Of a stretch of 64,000 nucleotides of DNA, positions 1 through 9,524 are shown piece by piece. Each line of letters begins with the position of its first letter. Within the stretch, counting starts at the first letter, position 1. Origin of the DNA: Pectinatus brassicae. GTDB lineage: Bacteria > Bacillota > Negativicutes > Selenomonadales > Selenomonadaceae. The notes under the pieces are model-generated. The model searched no databases. It saw nothing but the letters and a program-made list of their open reading frames with translations, and was not told the DNA's origin. Position numbers and translations under genes: made by a program. The stretch is from positions 1 to 64,000 of the forward strand of contig NZ_JACHFH010000014.1 in NCBI RefSeq assembly GCF_014201835.1, read 5' to 3'.

Positions 1-1
1 T

Positions 2-34
2 GAAGGATTAAGAATTTTAAACACAGCAGTGTAA
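2..34 (+). CDS. tnpB: TnpB (RNA-guided nuclease / IS605 accessory protein), C-terminal end only
   Basis: Only ten residues and the stop are in the window (EGLRILNTAV). The segment matches the usual C-terminal tail of TnpB proteins, where a NEGLRIL-like string follows the final Asp-containing RuvC motif. TnpB is an RNA-guided DNA nuclease that helps retain IS200/IS605 elements. The call rests on this short tail plus the omega-RNA-like sequence immediately downstream. Activity cannot be judged because the RuvC domain is off the edge. Confidence 0.6.
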   Translation, partial: EGLRILNTAV

Positions 35-153
35 TAACATATATAAGAACCGTAGGAACTACGGGGATAGCCTGTGGAGATAATGTAAGACGTGAATTTT
101 GCGCAACTATCTGTGAAACAGGAACCCCGCGACTTTAGTCGTGGGAGGTTCAG
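35..153 (+). ncRNA. omega-RNA (reRNA) scaffold of the tnpB element
   Basis: TnpB guide RNAs are transcribed from the 3' part of tnpB to the element's right end, and the guide is the flanking DNA just outside. Here the region between the tnpB stop and the right-end hairpin has no ORF and contains paired segments (for example CCGTAGGAACTACGG at 51-65, and the 126-145 hairpin). The bases right after 153 would be the guide. They fall in the gene next door. RNA boundaries are inferred from family knowledge. Confidence 0.55.
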
Positions 154-183
154 AAGGGCTATGATGATTACTTTTCCGCTTAC

Positions 184-591
184 ATGGATGCAGATACAAT
201 GATTATGAACAGTCCGTTAAAGGGATTGGCTCAGGGAATTATAAAGATGGCTAAGCCATTAGCCGTAAATAATTTAAAAAATGAAATAAATACTTATATA
301 AAAACTGGTAAGTGGGCAAATGAGGAGCAGCCAAAAATAAGTTCGCCAGAACAGCCGTTAATACAAAATGCATCAATAAATGAAAAAATAGGTTTAAAAA
401 ATATTAAATTTAAGAATGTTGAATATGTAAAAGAAAATGGTGATACTGCCAATATCGGTCTAAGAATAGCAATGCCTGATGCCAAAAAAGAGATGACAAT
501 AGATTTATTAATGAAAAAGTCGGAATCTGGTAATTGGCAGATAGTGCAGATAACTAATGTAAAAGATTATGTAAATAAAATTATTAAATAG
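184..591 (+). CDS. Conserved hypothetical protein (DUF2939-like C-terminal part), probably 5'-truncated by the insertion element
   Basis: The 135-residue product starts at the first ATG, but the same frame is open back to 139 and reads KGYDDYFSAY straight out of the element's right end. That looks like the inside of a protein, not a 5' leader. There is no good ribosome site before the ATG at 184. The rest resembles the C-terminal part of small DUF2939-type exported proteins: an amphipathic helix, then alternating polar beta segments ending NVKDYVNKIIK. No signal peptide is present, as expected if the N-terminus was lost. It lies 20 bp before mutM. Family assignment is tentative. Confidence 0.55.
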   Translation: MDADTMIMNSPLKGLAQGIIKMAKPLAVNNLKNEINTYIKTGKWANEEQPKISSPEQPLIQNASINEKIGLKNIKFKNVEYVKENGDTANIGLRIAMPDAKKEMTIDLLMKKSESGNWQIVQITNVKDYVNKIIK

Positions 592-611
592 TAAAAGGGA
601 ATTGAATAGAT

Positions 612-1439
612 ATGCCGGAAATGCCTGAAGTAGAAACAATAAGAAAAACAATAAATAATAAAATTGCCGGACGCACTATAAAAAACATTGATATATTACT
701 GCCACGGCTTATTAAATATCCTGAGCCGAAAAAATACAAAAAAATGCTTATTGGACAAAAGATAATTGCTATGCAAAGACGTGGTAAATATCTTATAATG
801 AAAATGTCTAATGCAGCTCAAGCTGTTTTTCACTTGCGCATGACAGGCAGGCTTTGTTATAGTAGTAATGATATAAATGAAGATAAATACAAAAGAGTTA
901 TTTTCGAACTTGATAATGGTGATAAATTTATTTATGCTGACACCAGAACACTGGGAACACTTCATTGTATAAATAAAGATGAAATCAGTAAAATAAAAGG
1001 GTTATATGAATTAGGACCGGAGCCGTTATCAACTGAATTTACCTTAGAATATTTAGAAAAAAAGCTAAAAAATAATAACAGCAAAATCAAATCATTTTTA
1101 TTAAATCAAAAAAATATTGCTGGTTTAGGTAATATTTATGTTGATGAGGCTTTATTTATAGCTGGTATATATCCGGAAATTAAAGCAAATATGGTGCCTG
1201 CTGATAAATTTATTAAATTATACAATGCGGTTAATAAAGTTATTGCTGATGGCATTCGTGATGGGGGGACTACTTTTCGCGATTATGTCGATGGCGATGG
1301 CAAAAAGGGTCAGCATCAAAATAATTTATTTGTATATGGCCGGGAAAAAGAAAAATGTCGTAAATGTGGTACAATAATAGAAAAAATTAAAGTGGCTGGA
1401 CGAGGAACATGTTTTTGTCCTAAATGTCAAAAGTCATAA
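612..1439 (+). CDS. mutM: Formamidopyrimidine-DNA glycosylase (Fpg/MutM)
   Basis: Bifunctional DNA glycosylase/AP lyase that removes oxidised purines such as 8-oxoguanine. The start is fixed by the N-terminal MPEMPEVETI: Pro2, free after Met removal, is the catalytic nucleophile and Glu3 the general acid. The middle carries GLGNIYVDE (helix-two-turn-helix) and the C-terminus a zinc finger with CRKCG and CPKC pairs ending at residue 273 of 275. Length is normal. It begins the run mutM-coaE-transglycosylase, each gene close behind the last, so the three are probably co-transcribed. Confidence 0.95.
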   Translation: MPEMPEVETIRKTINNKIAGRTIKNIDILLPRLIKYPEPKKYKKMLIGQKIIAMQRRGKYLIMKMSNAAQAVFHLRMTGRLCYSSNDINEDKYKRVIFELDNGDKFIYADTRTLGTLHCINKDEISKIKGLYELGPEPLSTEFTLEYLEKKLKNNNSKIKSFLLNQKNIAGLGNIYVDEALFIAGIYPEIKANMVPADKFIKLYNAVNKVIADGIRDGGTTFRDYVDGDGKKGQHQNNLFVYGREKEKCRKCGTIIEKIKVAGRGTCFCPKCQKS

Positions 1440-1454
1440 GATTAAGGATACAGG

Positions 1455-2069
1455 ATGTATAAGATAGGACTTACAGGCGGCATAGCCTGCGGAAAAACAA
1501 CTATAGGTAAATTTTTACGTGAAGCAGGGGCAGTAATTATTGATGCTGATGCTATTGCCCATGCATTGGCTTTGCCGGGAAAAGCTTTATGGCAGGCTTA
1601 TTATGAGCACTTTGGACAAAAAATATTATTAAGTGATAATACACTTAATCGGCGAATGATTGGCAATATTGTATTTAATGATAGTAAAGAAAAGGCCTGG
1701 ATAAATGAAATAAGCCATCCGTTGATTTGGCAGGAAATAGAGCAGCAATTAAAAAATTTACAGCAGCAGGGGGAAAAAATAGTGGTAATAGACGTACCAT
1801 TATTATTTGAAACCGGCTGGGATAAAAATGTTGATGAAAAATGGGTAGTGTATATAGATAAAAAAACACAGATTAAGCGGTTGCGGCAGAGAAATAATTA
1901 TACTTATGTTGAAGCCCGTCAGCGTATAAGATCACAGATGTCATTACAGCAAAAAATGCAAATGGCTGATCGGGTAATTGATACAGGAAATGTACTGGCT
2001 GTAAACAGAAAAAATACACAAAGATTATGGCGTTCATTAAAAAAACGCTTGGGGTTTTATAATGAATAA
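1455..2069 (+). CDS. coaE: Dephospho-CoA kinase
   Basis: Catalyses the last step of coenzyme A synthesis, phosphorylating dephospho-CoA at the ribose 3'-hydroxyl. The N-terminal P-loop GGIACGKTT (residues 8-16), the DADAIAHAL segment that follows and VIDVPLLFETG near residue 115 are family signatures. At 204 residues it is of usual length. It sits 15 bp after mutM, a pairing common in Firmicutes, and its last codons overlap the next gene by 8 bp, which implies translational coupling. Confidence 0.95.
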   Translation: MYKIGLTGGIACGKTTIGKFLREAGAVIIDADAIAHALALPGKALWQAYYEHFGQKILLSDNTLNRRMIGNIVFNDSKEKAWINEISHPLIWQEIEQQLKNLQQQGEKIVVIDVPLLFETGWDKNVDEKWVVYIDKKTQIKRLRQRNNYTYVEARQRIRSQMSLQQKMQMADRVIDTGNVLAVNRKNTQRLWRSLKKRLGFYNE

Positions 2070-2688
2070 TAATGTAGAGTCTTCAGTAAGCTATGTGCGG
2101 CCTGTAATGCAGGGATTTATTATTCTCATGCTGTTTTTAGCAGTTATTTTTGCAGGAATATATGCTGGATTGCAGACTAAGGTAATAGAATCTATTGAAA
2201 AAAAATATTTATACCCTTATCCTTATGCGCAAATAGTCGATAAATATGCTCAAAAATATAATATGGATAATACTTTAGTAGCGGGAATAATTTTAGCTGA
2301 AAGTAAATTCGTTCCCAAAGCCAAATCACATCGCGGCGCTATTGGGCTAATGCAGATAATGCCGGAAACAGGTCAATGGATAGCGAAAAATATCAATGAT
2401 AAATCATATAATGATGCTAAGCTCTATGATCCAGAGACGAATATTCATTATGGTGTATGGTATTTATCCTTTTTAATGAAAGAATTTAATTCTAATGAAA
2501 TATTAGCAATTGCTGCTTATAATGCCGGTCATGGGCAGATTGAACATTGGCAGGACATATATCATTGGGACAGCAGTTTTAATGACTATAAAAAAATCCC
2601 CTATGAGGAAACACGTACTTATGTGCAAAAAGTACTAAAAAATAAGAGCTCTTACAAAAAATTATATGAAAAAGAGCCAAAAGAATAA
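2062..2688 (+). CDS. Membrane-anchored lytic transglycosylase, SLT domain
   Basis: Cleaves the MurNAc-GlcNAc bond of peptidoglycan, leaving 1,6-anhydro ends. Residues about 14-36 form one membrane-spanning segment (N-in, C-out). The catalytic SLT domain follows, with the general acid Glu80 in ILAESKF, the GLMQIMPET motif and the AYNAG motif. The 208-residue length fits the small single-domain transglycosylases that follow coaE in many Firmicutes. It overlaps coaE by 8 bp and the pyr promoter begins two bases after its stop. Confidence 0.9.
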   Translation: MNNNVESSVSYVRPVMQGFIILMLFLAVIFAGIYAGLQTKVIESIEKKYLYPYPYAQIVDKYAQKYNMDNTLVAGIILAESKFVPKAKSHRGAIGLMQIMPETGQWIAKNINDKSYNDAKLYDPETNIHYGVWYLSFLMKEFNSNEILAIAAYNAGHGQIEHWQDIYHWDSSFNDYKKIPYEETRTYVQKVLKNKSSYKKLYEKEPKE

Positions 2689-2689
2689 T

Positions 2690-2719
2690 TTGACAATTAA
2701 AGTCTATATGTGCTATTAT
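2690..2719 (+). promoter_or_regulatory. Promoter of the pyr operon
   Basis: TTGACA at 2690-2695, an 18-bp spacer, then TATTAT at 2714-2719. The -35 starts two bases after the transglycosylase stop codon, so transcription would begin near 2726 and produce a leader of about 135 nt ahead of pyrB. Confidence 0.75.
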
Positions 2720-2737
2720 TTTAGCAACATAATATGA

Positions 2738-2769
2738 CCCTTTAATAAAATCCAGCGAGGTTGAAAGGG
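2738..2769 (+). promoter_or_regulatory. PyrR-binding anti-antiterminator in the pyr leader
   Basis: CCCTTT (2738-2743) pairs with AAAGGG (2764-2769) around a purine-rich loop TCCAGCGAGGTTG (2751-2763). This matches the PyrR recognition loop of Bacillus-type pyr leaders (TCCAGAGAGGCTG-like). With UMP bound, PyrR stabilises this hairpin and lets the downstream terminator form. No pyrR gene lies in the window, so the regulator would be encoded elsewhere. Confidence 0.8.
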
Positions 2770-2799
2770 AGTTTAAGAGACTTTTTACGGGATAGCTAT

Positions 2800-2836
2800 G
2801 CTTTCTTATGCCTTGCGCATGAGAAAGCTTTTTTTG
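2800..2836 (+). terminator. Attenuator terminator of the pyr leader
   Basis: Twelve-bp stem GCTTTCTTATGC (2800-2811) with GCATGAGAAAGC (2817-2828), one G-U pair, loop CTTGC, then seven T. It sits between the PyrR site and the pyrB start, the standard order for PyrR attenuation. Confidence 0.85.
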
Positions 2837-2862
2837 TATATAAAAAAAGAGGAGCGAATAAG

Positions 2863-3822
2863 TTGGAAAATAAGAATGTTTCGTTGCGAGGAAAAAATAT
2901 TTTAGGATTAGAATATTTTACACCAGATGAGATTGAACTTGTATTACAAACGGCTAAGGAAATGAAAAATATCATTCATCGTGATATTAAAAAAGTTCCG
3001 GCATTACGTGGCAAAGCCATCGTAAACTTATTTTATGAGCCAAGCACCAGAACACGTACTTCCTTTGAATTAGCAGGAAAATACCTTGGTGCTGATGTAA
3101 TAAATATAACAGCCAGCTCCAGCAGTATTGTTAAAGGTGAAAGCCTGCGCGATACACTTCTAACCGTTGAGGATATGGGAGTAGATGCCATTGTAATGCG
3201 CCATAAAGCTGAGGGTGCACCGGAATATGCGTCCAATGTTGTATCACCGGTAATAGTTAATGCTGGTGACGGTGCTCATGCTCATCCTTCGCAGGGATTG
3301 CTTAACTTATTTACGATCCAACAGTATAAAGGTAATTTTACAGGTTTAAAATGTGCGATTATCGGTGATGTTTTGCACAGCCGTGTAGCACGCAGCGATA
3401 TCTGGGGAATGCGAAAAATGGGTATCGAAGTACATTTGGCTGGCCCGCGTACACTTATACCGCGATACCTTTATGAAGAAAAAGGTATTTTCATACATGA
3501 CCGTATTGAAGATGCTATTGAAAATACTGATGTAATAAATGTACTAAGAATACAGATGGAAAGACAAAAATCAGGCTTATTCCCATCGACAAGAGAATAT
3601 GCACGCATATTCGGACTTAATGATAAACGACTGGCTCTGGCTAAAAAAGATGTATTGGTAATGCATCCAGGTCCGATGAATAAAGGCTGGGAAATTTCTC
3701 CAAGTGTTGCTTACAGCGCTAATTCAGCTATACAGGAACAGGTTAAAAATGGCGTAGCTGTACGAATGGCTCTTTTAACACTTATTTTGACAGGAGGAAA
3801 AAATAATGAAATTATTGATTAA
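2863..3822 (+). CDS. pyrB: Aspartate carbamoyltransferase catalytic chain
   Basis: Condenses carbamoyl phosphate and aspartate, the first committed step of pyrimidine synthesis. Start chosen at TTG 2863 because AGAGGAG lies 8 bases upstream; the frame is open further back to 2761, but that stretch is the attenuator leader. Motifs: PSTRTRTSFE (carbamoyl phosphate binding), HAHPSQGLLNL and HPGPMNKGWEI. At 319 residues it is near the usual 305-315. No pyrI regulatory subunit follows. It overlaps pyrC by 17 bp. Confidence 0.95.
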   Translation: MENKNVSLRGKNILGLEYFTPDEIELVLQTAKEMKNIIHRDIKKVPALRGKAIVNLFYEPSTRTRTSFELAGKYLGADVINITASSSSIVKGESLRDTLLTVEDMGVDAIVMRHKAEGAPEYASNVVSPVIVNAGDGAHAHPSQGLLNLFTIQQYKGNFTGLKCAIIGDVLHSRVARSDIWGMRKMGIEVHLAGPRTLIPRYLYEEKGIFIHDRIEDAIENTDVINVLRIQMERQKSGLFPSTREYARIFGLNDKRLALAKKDVLVMHPGPMNKGWEISPSVAYSANSAIQEQVKNGVAVRMALLTLILTGGKNNEIID

Positions 3823-5095
3823 AGGCGGACGGATAATTGATCCTGCCAATAAAATGGATAAAGTTGCTGATATATTAATTGAAGATGGTAAAATAAGCAA
3901 AATTCGCAAGGATATAAAAGCTGATGATGCCGAAATAATAGATGCTGCCGGAAAAATCGTAACACCAGGACTTATTGATATGCATACGCATATGCGTGAA
4001 CCTGGTCAGGAAGCCAAAGAAGATTTAGCTTCAGGTTCAAGAGCCGCAGCTGCTGGGGGCTATACTACCATAGCAACTATGCCTAATACCAAACCTGTTA
4101 TTGATAATGCTATCTTAATAAAAGGTTTACAGGAAAAAGCTAAAGAAGAAGCTGTAGTAAATATAGAAATAATTGGGGCATTAACTAAAGGACAAAAAGG
4201 TGAAGAACTGGCTGAAGTAGGCGATATGACTGAGGCTGGAGCCATTGCTTTTTCTGATGATGGTCATTATGTTGATAAAGCTAAAGTATTGCTTAATGGT
4301 CTGGATTATTTAAAAACCTTCAATAAAATAATAATTTCTCATGCTGAAGAAACATCGTTAGTAGAAGATGGCGCGATGAATGAAGGTCATAAAAGTGCGA
4401 TGCTTGGGATGAAGGGTCGTCCGTCCGTTGCCGAAGATATAGCAGTAATGCGTGATATCTTGTTAGCAGAATATGCTCAGGCACCTATCCATATTGCTCA
4501 TATCAGTACAAAAAATGCCGTTGATTTTGTCCGCCAGGCAAAAAAACGCGGTGTACAGGTGACAGCAGAAGCTACGCCGCATAATTTAACAATGACTGAA
4601 GATATGGTTAATTTGGCTGATTCTTCAACTAAAGTAAATCCACCGCTTCGTACTGATAGTGATGTAAATGCTGTACTTAATGGTCTGCTTGATGGAACAA
4701 TTGATGCGATAGTTACTGACCATGCACCGCATGCAGTTGAAGAAAAAGACCGGGAATATAAATATGCACCAAGTGGTTTTCCGGGACTCGAAACTGCACT
4801 GGGCGTGTTATTGACAGATTTATACCATACAGGTAAAGCTGATTTGCCACTTATTATTGAAAAAATGAGCAGTGCGCCGGCTAAGATATTTGGTCTTAAC
4901 AAGGGAACATTAAGTAAAGATGCTGTTGCTGATATAACGATTATTGACCCTGATTTAGAATGGACAGTGGATAAAGATAAATTTTATACAAAGGGGTCAC
5001 ATTCACCATTTGTCGGCAGAAAATTAAAAGGTAAAGCAATTTCTACAATTGTAGCTGGACGAATAATTATGCAAAATGGTATAATTATAAAATAA
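3806..5095 (+). CDS. pyrC: Dihydroorotase (class I)
   Basis: Cyclises carbamoyl aspartate to dihydroorotate. A GGAGG ribosome site inside the pyrB tail lies 7-8 bases before ATG 3806. The zinc-binding HTH of DMHTHMREPGQE (about residue 60), histidines of IISHAEE and IAHIST, and the late DHAPH motif with catalytic Asp mark it as an amidohydrolase-family dihydroorotase. Length 429 is normal for class I. A 131-bp non-coding gap follows, the only gap inside this otherwise overlapping operon. Confidence 0.95.
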   Translation: MKLLIKGGRIIDPANKMDKVADILIEDGKISKIRKDIKADDAEIIDAAGKIVTPGLIDMHTHMREPGQEAKEDLASGSRAAAAGGYTTIATMPNTKPVIDNAILIKGLQEKAKEEAVVNIEIIGALTKGQKGEELAEVGDMTEAGAIAFSDDGHYVDKAKVLLNGLDYLKTFNKIIISHAEETSLVEDGAMNEGHKSAMLGMKGRPSVAEDIAVMRDILLAEYAQAPIHIAHISTKNAVDFVRQAKKRGVQVTAEATPHNLTMTEDMVNLADSSTKVNPPLRTDSDVNAVLNGLLDGTIDAIVTDHAPHAVEEKDREYKYAPSGFPGLETALGVLLTDLYHTGKADLPLIIEKMSSAPAKIFGLNKGTLSKDAVADITIIDPDLEWTVDKDKFYTKGSHSPFVGRKLKGKAISTIVAGRIIMQNGIIIK

Positions 5096-5130
5096 AGAAG
5101 TAAAAAATATAAATACAGATATAAATTATT

Positions 5131-5202
5131 ATTCATGTACTATATGTTCTTGGTTATGGAGCAGCGAAGCTATATTTATAAAAAGAACAATAGCAAATGA
5201 AT
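5131..5202 (+). repeat. Nested inverted repeats in the pyrC-carA gap
   Basis: The 131-bp gap (5096-5226) contains no ORF. ATTCAT (5131-5136) pairs with ATGAAT (5197-5202), and inside it GTTCTT (5146-5151) pairs with AAGAAC (5183-5188), with GGAGCAGCGAAGCT in the middle. No T-run follows and no second PyrR site is visible. It could be an mRNA processing or stability element or an internal promoter region; function is unknown. Confidence 0.35.
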
Positions 5203-5226
5203 AGCTAAATCTCGGAGGTGCTCTAT

Positions 5227-6294
5227 TTGAAAGGTAAATTGATTCTGGAAGACGGCAGCGTTTTTACTGGTGAATTATTAGGCGATAGACTGGCTACAGG
5301 TGAAGTTGTTTTTAATACAGGCATGACTGGTTATCAGGAAATACTTACAGATCCATCTTATTGCTCACAAATTATAACGCTTACTTATCCGCTTATTGGC
5401 AATTATGGTACGGCTGACAAATTTAATCAAAGTCGTAAATGTTTTGCTAATGGTTTTATAATTGGGGAATTATGCGATGTTGGCAGTAATTGGCAAAAAG
5501 AAAATGAACTAAGTCAGTTTTTAAATAAAAATGAAATACCATGTCTTTATAATGTTGATACAAGAGCCCTGACTCGTCGCTTGCGCTCAGCTGGCACGAT
5601 GAAAGGTATTATTGTAGCCGAAGATACCTGTAAGGAAAAATGCGATGAATTAATGGCAGTACCTTTGGATGCCCACACTGTAGCTAAAGTAACTACACCT
5701 GAACAATATACAATGGATAATGATGGTTTTCATGTAGTGGCAATGGATTTTGGTGTAAAAAGACATATTTTGGTATCTATGCATGAACGCGGCTGTAAAG
5801 TAACAGTAGTTCCGGCAAGCAGCAGTGCGGAAGAAATCATGGCACTTAATCCTGATGGCATCTTTTTATCAAATGGCCCGGGGGATCCTAAGGATGTTCT
5901 TGATATAGTAGAAACAATCAAACAATTAATCGGCAAAAAACCTGTATTTGGTATCTGTCTTGGTCATCAGCTTATCGCTTTGGCTAGTGGAGCCGATACT
6001 TATAAATTAAAATTCGGTCATCGTGGTTCCAATCAGCCGGTAAAAGATTTACGCAGCGGCCGCGTTTATATATCATCGCAAAATCACGGTTTTGCCGTTG
6101 ACGAAAAATCGTTGGCAAAATTACCGTTTACGATAACGCATATATCCATGAACGACGAAACAATAGAAGGAATGCACCATAATGAGCTGCCTTTATTTTC
6201 AGTGCAGTATCATCCGGAAGCATCACCAGGACCAGATGATAACACCTATTTATTCGATGAATTTATTGCAATGATGAAGAAAGGGGCAAAATAA
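5227..6294 (+). CDS. carA: Carbamoyl-phosphate synthase small (glutaminase) subunit
   Basis: Hydrolyses glutamine and channels ammonia to CarB. Start set at TTG 5227 since GGAGG (5214-5218) is 8 bases upstream; a GTG at 5218 overlaps that ribosome site and is unlikely. The N-terminal half is the CPSase small-chain domain. The C-terminal half is a class I amidotransferase with nucleophile Cys in [12 protein letters not shown] and His/Glu in HPEASPGP. 355 residues, normal. carB starts 2 bp after the stop. Confidence 0.95.
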   Translation: MKGKLILEDGSVFTGELLGDRLATGEVVFNTGMTGYQEILTDPSYCSQIITLTYPLIGNYGTADKFNQSRKCFANGFIIGELCDVGSNWQKENELSQFLNKNEIPCLYNVDTRALTRRLRSAGTMKGIIVAEDTCKEKCDELMAVPLDAHTVAKVTTPEQYTMDNDGFHVVAMDFGVKRHILVSMHERGCKVTVVPASSSAEEIMALNPDGIFLSNGPGDPKDVLDIVETIKQLIGKKPVFGICLGHQLIALASGADTYKLKFGHRGSNQPVKDLRSGRVYISSQNHGFAVDEKSLAKLPFTITHISMNDETIEGMHHNELPLFSVQYHPEASPGPDDNTYLFDEFIAMMKKGAK

Positions 6295-6296
6295 TC

Positions 6297-9200
6297 GTGC
6301 CAAAAAAAGAATATCTAAAAAAAGTAATGGTAATCGGTTCCGGCCCAATAATTATTGGACAGGCGGCAGAATTTGACTATGCCGGTTCACAGGCTTGCCG
6401 TGCCCTTAAAGAAGAAGGACTTGAAGTAGTACTCGTAAATAGTAATCCGGCAACAATAATGACAGATACCCATATTGCTGACCGTGTTTATATAGAACCA
6501 TTGACGGTAAAATTCCTTGAAGAAATCATCAGTAAGGAAAGACCTGATGGTTTATTGGCAACATTAGGCGGACAGGCCGGACTTAATCTGGCTGTGCAGT
6601 TACATGAAGCCGGCGTACTCAAAAAATACAATGTGGAATTATTGGGAACACCGCTCGAAGCTATTAAAAAAGCCGAAGACCGTGAATTGTTCAAGGAAAC
6701 AATGCAAAAACTTGGTGAACCAATTCCTGAAAGTACTATTGTTGAAACTGTAGAAGATGCTGTAAAATTTGCTAATGAAATCGGTTATCCGATAATTGTC
6801 AGACCAGCATATACTATGGGCGGAACTGGCGGCGGTATCGCTGATAATGAAGAAGATTTAAGAGAAACAGTTATCCGCGGCTTAAAATACAGTATGATTG
6901 GCCAGGTACTTATTGAACGCTCCGTAGCCGGCTGGAAAGAAATTGAATATGAAGTTATGCGTGATGGCAATGATAACTGCATTACTGTCTGCAACATGGA
7001 AAACTTTGACCCGGTAGGTGTTCATACCGGTGATAGTATTGTTGTAGCACCATCACAGACACTTACCGACCATGAATACCAAATGCTGCGCTCAGCTTCA
7101 TTGCGTATTATCAGAGAGCTTGGTATCGAAGGCGGTTGTAATGCCCAATATGCTCTTGATACTAAGACCAATAACTATATAGTTATTGAAGTAAATCCGC
7201 GTGTAAGCCGTTCTTCGGCACTTGCTTCTAAGGCCACCGGATATCCAATCGCTAAAGTTTCAGCGAAAATAGCTATCGGCTATACCCTTGATGAAATAAC
7301 TAATGCGGTAACAGAAAAAACAAAAGCCTGCTTTGAGCCGGCACTTGATTACTGCGTAGTTAAATTCCCACGCTGGCCGTTTGATAAATTTGTATTAGCT
7401 GACCATACACTGGGAACCCAGATGAAAGCTACCGGCGAAGTAATGTCAATTGACCGAAATTTTGAAGGGGCAATCTTAAAAGCAATACGCTCTTTGGAAA
7501 TTGGTGTACATCGTTTATCAATGGAACATATCGACCAGTGGGATAATGAAACAGTAGTAAAAAATCTTGAACTTATAAATGATGAACGTATTTTTGTTAT
7601 AGCTGAAGCGCTACGCCGTAATATTGCAACGATTGATGAGATAAATACTGTAACTAAAATCGATAAGTGGTTTATCAGAAAGATAAAAAATATAATTGAT
7701 GTTGAAAATAAATTAAAATCGCAGGAACTTACTAAAAACTTACTGACAGCTGCTAAAAATGTCGGTTTGGCTGACCGTTCAATAGCTGAACTTACCAGTA
7801 AGGATATGCTTGATATACGCTATCTGCGCAAATCAATGAAGATACATCCATGCTATAAGATGGTTGATACCTGTGCAGCGGAATTTGAAGCGGCTACACC
7901 TTATTATTATTCAACCTTCCATGCGCAGGAAGATGAAGTACAGCCTTCTGATAAAAGAAAAGTAGTAGTACTTGGTTCCGGTCCTATCCGTATCGGGCAA
8001 GGGGTAGAATTTGACTACTGTTCGGTACATTCGGTATGGGCTTTGCGTAAAATGGGCATTGAAGCGATTATTATCAATAATAATCCGGAAACAGTAAGTA
8101 CTGACTTTGATATCTCAGACAGACTTTATTTTGAGCCATTGACACCGGAAGATGTACTTAATATCATCGATAAGGAAAAACCAGAAGGTGTTATTGTCCA
8201 GTTTGGTGGTCAGACTGCAATTAATTTAGCCGGAGCATTGCAAAAAGCCGGTGTAAAAATATTAGGTACATCAGTTGATGATATCGACAGAGCTGAAGAC
8301 AGAGAACGCTTTGATGAATTGCTCGAAGCAACCCATATACCGCGTCCGCGTGGTGAAAGTGTCACCAATGTAGATGCTGCGGTCAAAGCTGGTAATGAAA
8401 TCGGCTATCCATGTGTAATCCGTCCATCTTATGTATTAGGCGGCCGAGCTATGGAAATTGTCTATAATGAAGATGAACTGCGCGATTATATGGGAAGAGC
8501 AGTAAAGGCTTCACCGGAACATCCTGTTCTTATTGACCATTATATGCAGGGACGTGAAGTTGAAGTTGATGCCATCTGTGATGGTACTGATGTAGTAATA
8601 CCGGGAATCATGGAGCATATTGAACGTGCTGGTATCCATTCCGGTGACAGTATTGCTGTATATCCGCCACAGACTTTATCAGCCCGTGTAATTTATACAA
8701 TAGTTGATTACACCAAGCGTATGGCTTTGGGACTTAATGTAAAAGGCCTTATGAATGTACAGTATGTAATTGTTGATGAAAAAGTATATGTAATTGAAGT
8801 AAATCCACGCTCAAGCCGAACAGTACCATTCTTAAGTAAAGTTACGGATATTAACATGGTAAATGTAGCAACACAGGCAGCATTGGGACATACTTTAAAA
8901 GAGATGGGCTACCATTCTGGTCTTGTTACGCCAAAACCATATGTAGCACTTAAAGCGCCGGTATTCTCCTTTGCCAAGATGCAGGATGTTGATATCTCAC
9001 TCGGACCTGAAATGAAATCAACCGGGGAAGTTATGGGGATTGATTACCATTATTCAAGAGCACTGTATAAAGCAATAACGGGTGCTGGTATGAATATACC
9101 AACCGAAGGAACGATATTGTTTACAGTGGCTAATAAAGATAAGGATGAAATGCAGCAATTAGCTAAAGCCTTCTCGGACTTAGGCTTTAAATTGGTAGCA

Positions 9201-9524
9201 ACCAAGGGAACTGCTAAATCCATTGAAAAAATGGGCATTGATGTTGATGTTGTTGGCAAGGTGCATGAAAGTAAGGGCGATATCCTGGAAATGATTAAGG
9301 CCGGTCAGATAAATATGGTAATAAATACATTAGAGCCGCGCCAGTCATCAGCTACTGATGGTTTTAAAATACGCCGCTCCACTGTTGAGCATGGCATAGC
9401 CTGCCTGACAGCACTTGATACAGCATGGCAGGTACTGCGCGTACTATCATTTATGCGTGAACGTCGTCTTGTCTATACATTAGCATTACAGGATTATGTA
9501 GGTGGCGGTGATGACCTTGCCTAA
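6297..9524 (+). CDS. carB: Carbamoyl-phosphate synthase large subunit
   Basis: Makes carbamoyl phosphate from bicarbonate, ammonia and two ATP. Starts at GTG 6297 after AAAGGGG. The 1,075 residues contain two homologous ATP-grasp halves. Each begins with a VIGSGPI/VLGSGPI dinucleotide-like segment (about residues 11 and 562) and carries EVNPR. An MGS-like allosteric domain forms the last 140 residues (TKGTAKS, NTLEP). Length and architecture are normal. Its 3' end overlaps the pyrK start. Confidence 0.97.
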   Translation: MPKKEYLKKVMVIGSGPIIIGQAAEFDYAGSQACRALKEEGLEVVLVNSNPATIMTDTHIADRVYIEPLTVKFLEEIISKERPDGLLATLGGQAGLNLAVQLHEAGVLKKYNVELLGTPLEAIKKAEDRELFKETMQKLGEPIPESTIVETVEDAVKFANEIGYPIIVRPAYTMGGTGGGIADNEEDLRETVIRGLKYSMIGQVLIERSVAGWKEIEYEVMRDGNDNCITVCNMENFDPVGVHTGDSIVVAPSQTLTDHEYQMLRSASLRIIRELGIEGGCNAQYALDTKTNNYIVIEVNPRVSRSSALASKATGYPIAKVSAKIAIGYTLDEITNAVTEKTKACFEPALDYCVVKFPRWPFDKFVLADHTLGTQMKATGEVMSIDRNFEGAILKAIRSLEIGVHRLSMEHIDQWDNETVVKNLELINDERIFVIAEALRRNIATIDEINTVTKIDKWFIRKIKNIIDVENKLKSQELTKNLLTAAKNVGLADRSIAELTSKDMLDIRYLRKSMKIHPCYKMVDTCAAEFEAATPYYYSTFHAQEDEVQPSDKRKVVVLGSGPIRIGQGVEFDYCSVHSVWALRKMGIEAIIINNNPETVSTDFDISDRLYFEPLTPEDVLNIIDKEKPEGVIVQFGGQTAINLAGALQKAGVKILGTSVDDIDRAEDRERFDELLEATHIPRPRGESVTNVDAAVKAGNEIGYPCVIRPSYVLGGRAMEIVYNEDELRDYMGRAVKASPEHPVLIDHYMQGREVEVDAICDGTDVVIPGIMEHIERAGIHSGDSIAVYPPQTLSARVIYTIVDYTKRMALGLNVKGLMNVQYVIVDEKVYVIEVNPRSSRTVPFLSKVTDINMVNVATQAALGHTLKEMGYHSGLVTPKPYVALKAPVFSFAKMQDVDISLGPEMKSTGEVMGIDYHYSRALYKAITGAGMNIPTEGTILFTVANKDKDEMQQLAKAFSDLGFKLVATKGTAKSIEKMGIDVDVVGKVHESKGDILEMIKAGQINMVINTLEPRQSSATDGFKIRRSTVEHGIACLTALDTAWQVLRVLSFMRERRLVYTLALQDYVGGGDDLA

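Larger units (their letters stand above)
1..153 (+). mobile_element. Right end of an IS200/IS605-type (tnpB) insertion element, partial
   Basis: The window opens inside an IS200/IS605-family element. Seen: the last codons of a TnpB-like reading frame (2-34), then about 120 bp of non-coding DNA ending in a GC-rich hairpin (stem 126-133 with 138-145, loop TTTA) followed by GGTTCAG. This layout, with a hairpin of CCCGCGAC/GTCGTGGG type just inside the end, is typical of tnpB right ends in Firmicutes. The exact boundary (about 152-153) is inferred from the hairpin and from the open frame that starts just beyond it. The left end and any tnpA lie outside the window. Confidence 0.75.

Noticed and set aside
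2761-2862. N-terminal extension of pyrB by 34 codons
   Set aside because: It would translate the attenuator terminator; TTG 2863 has its own AGAGGAG.
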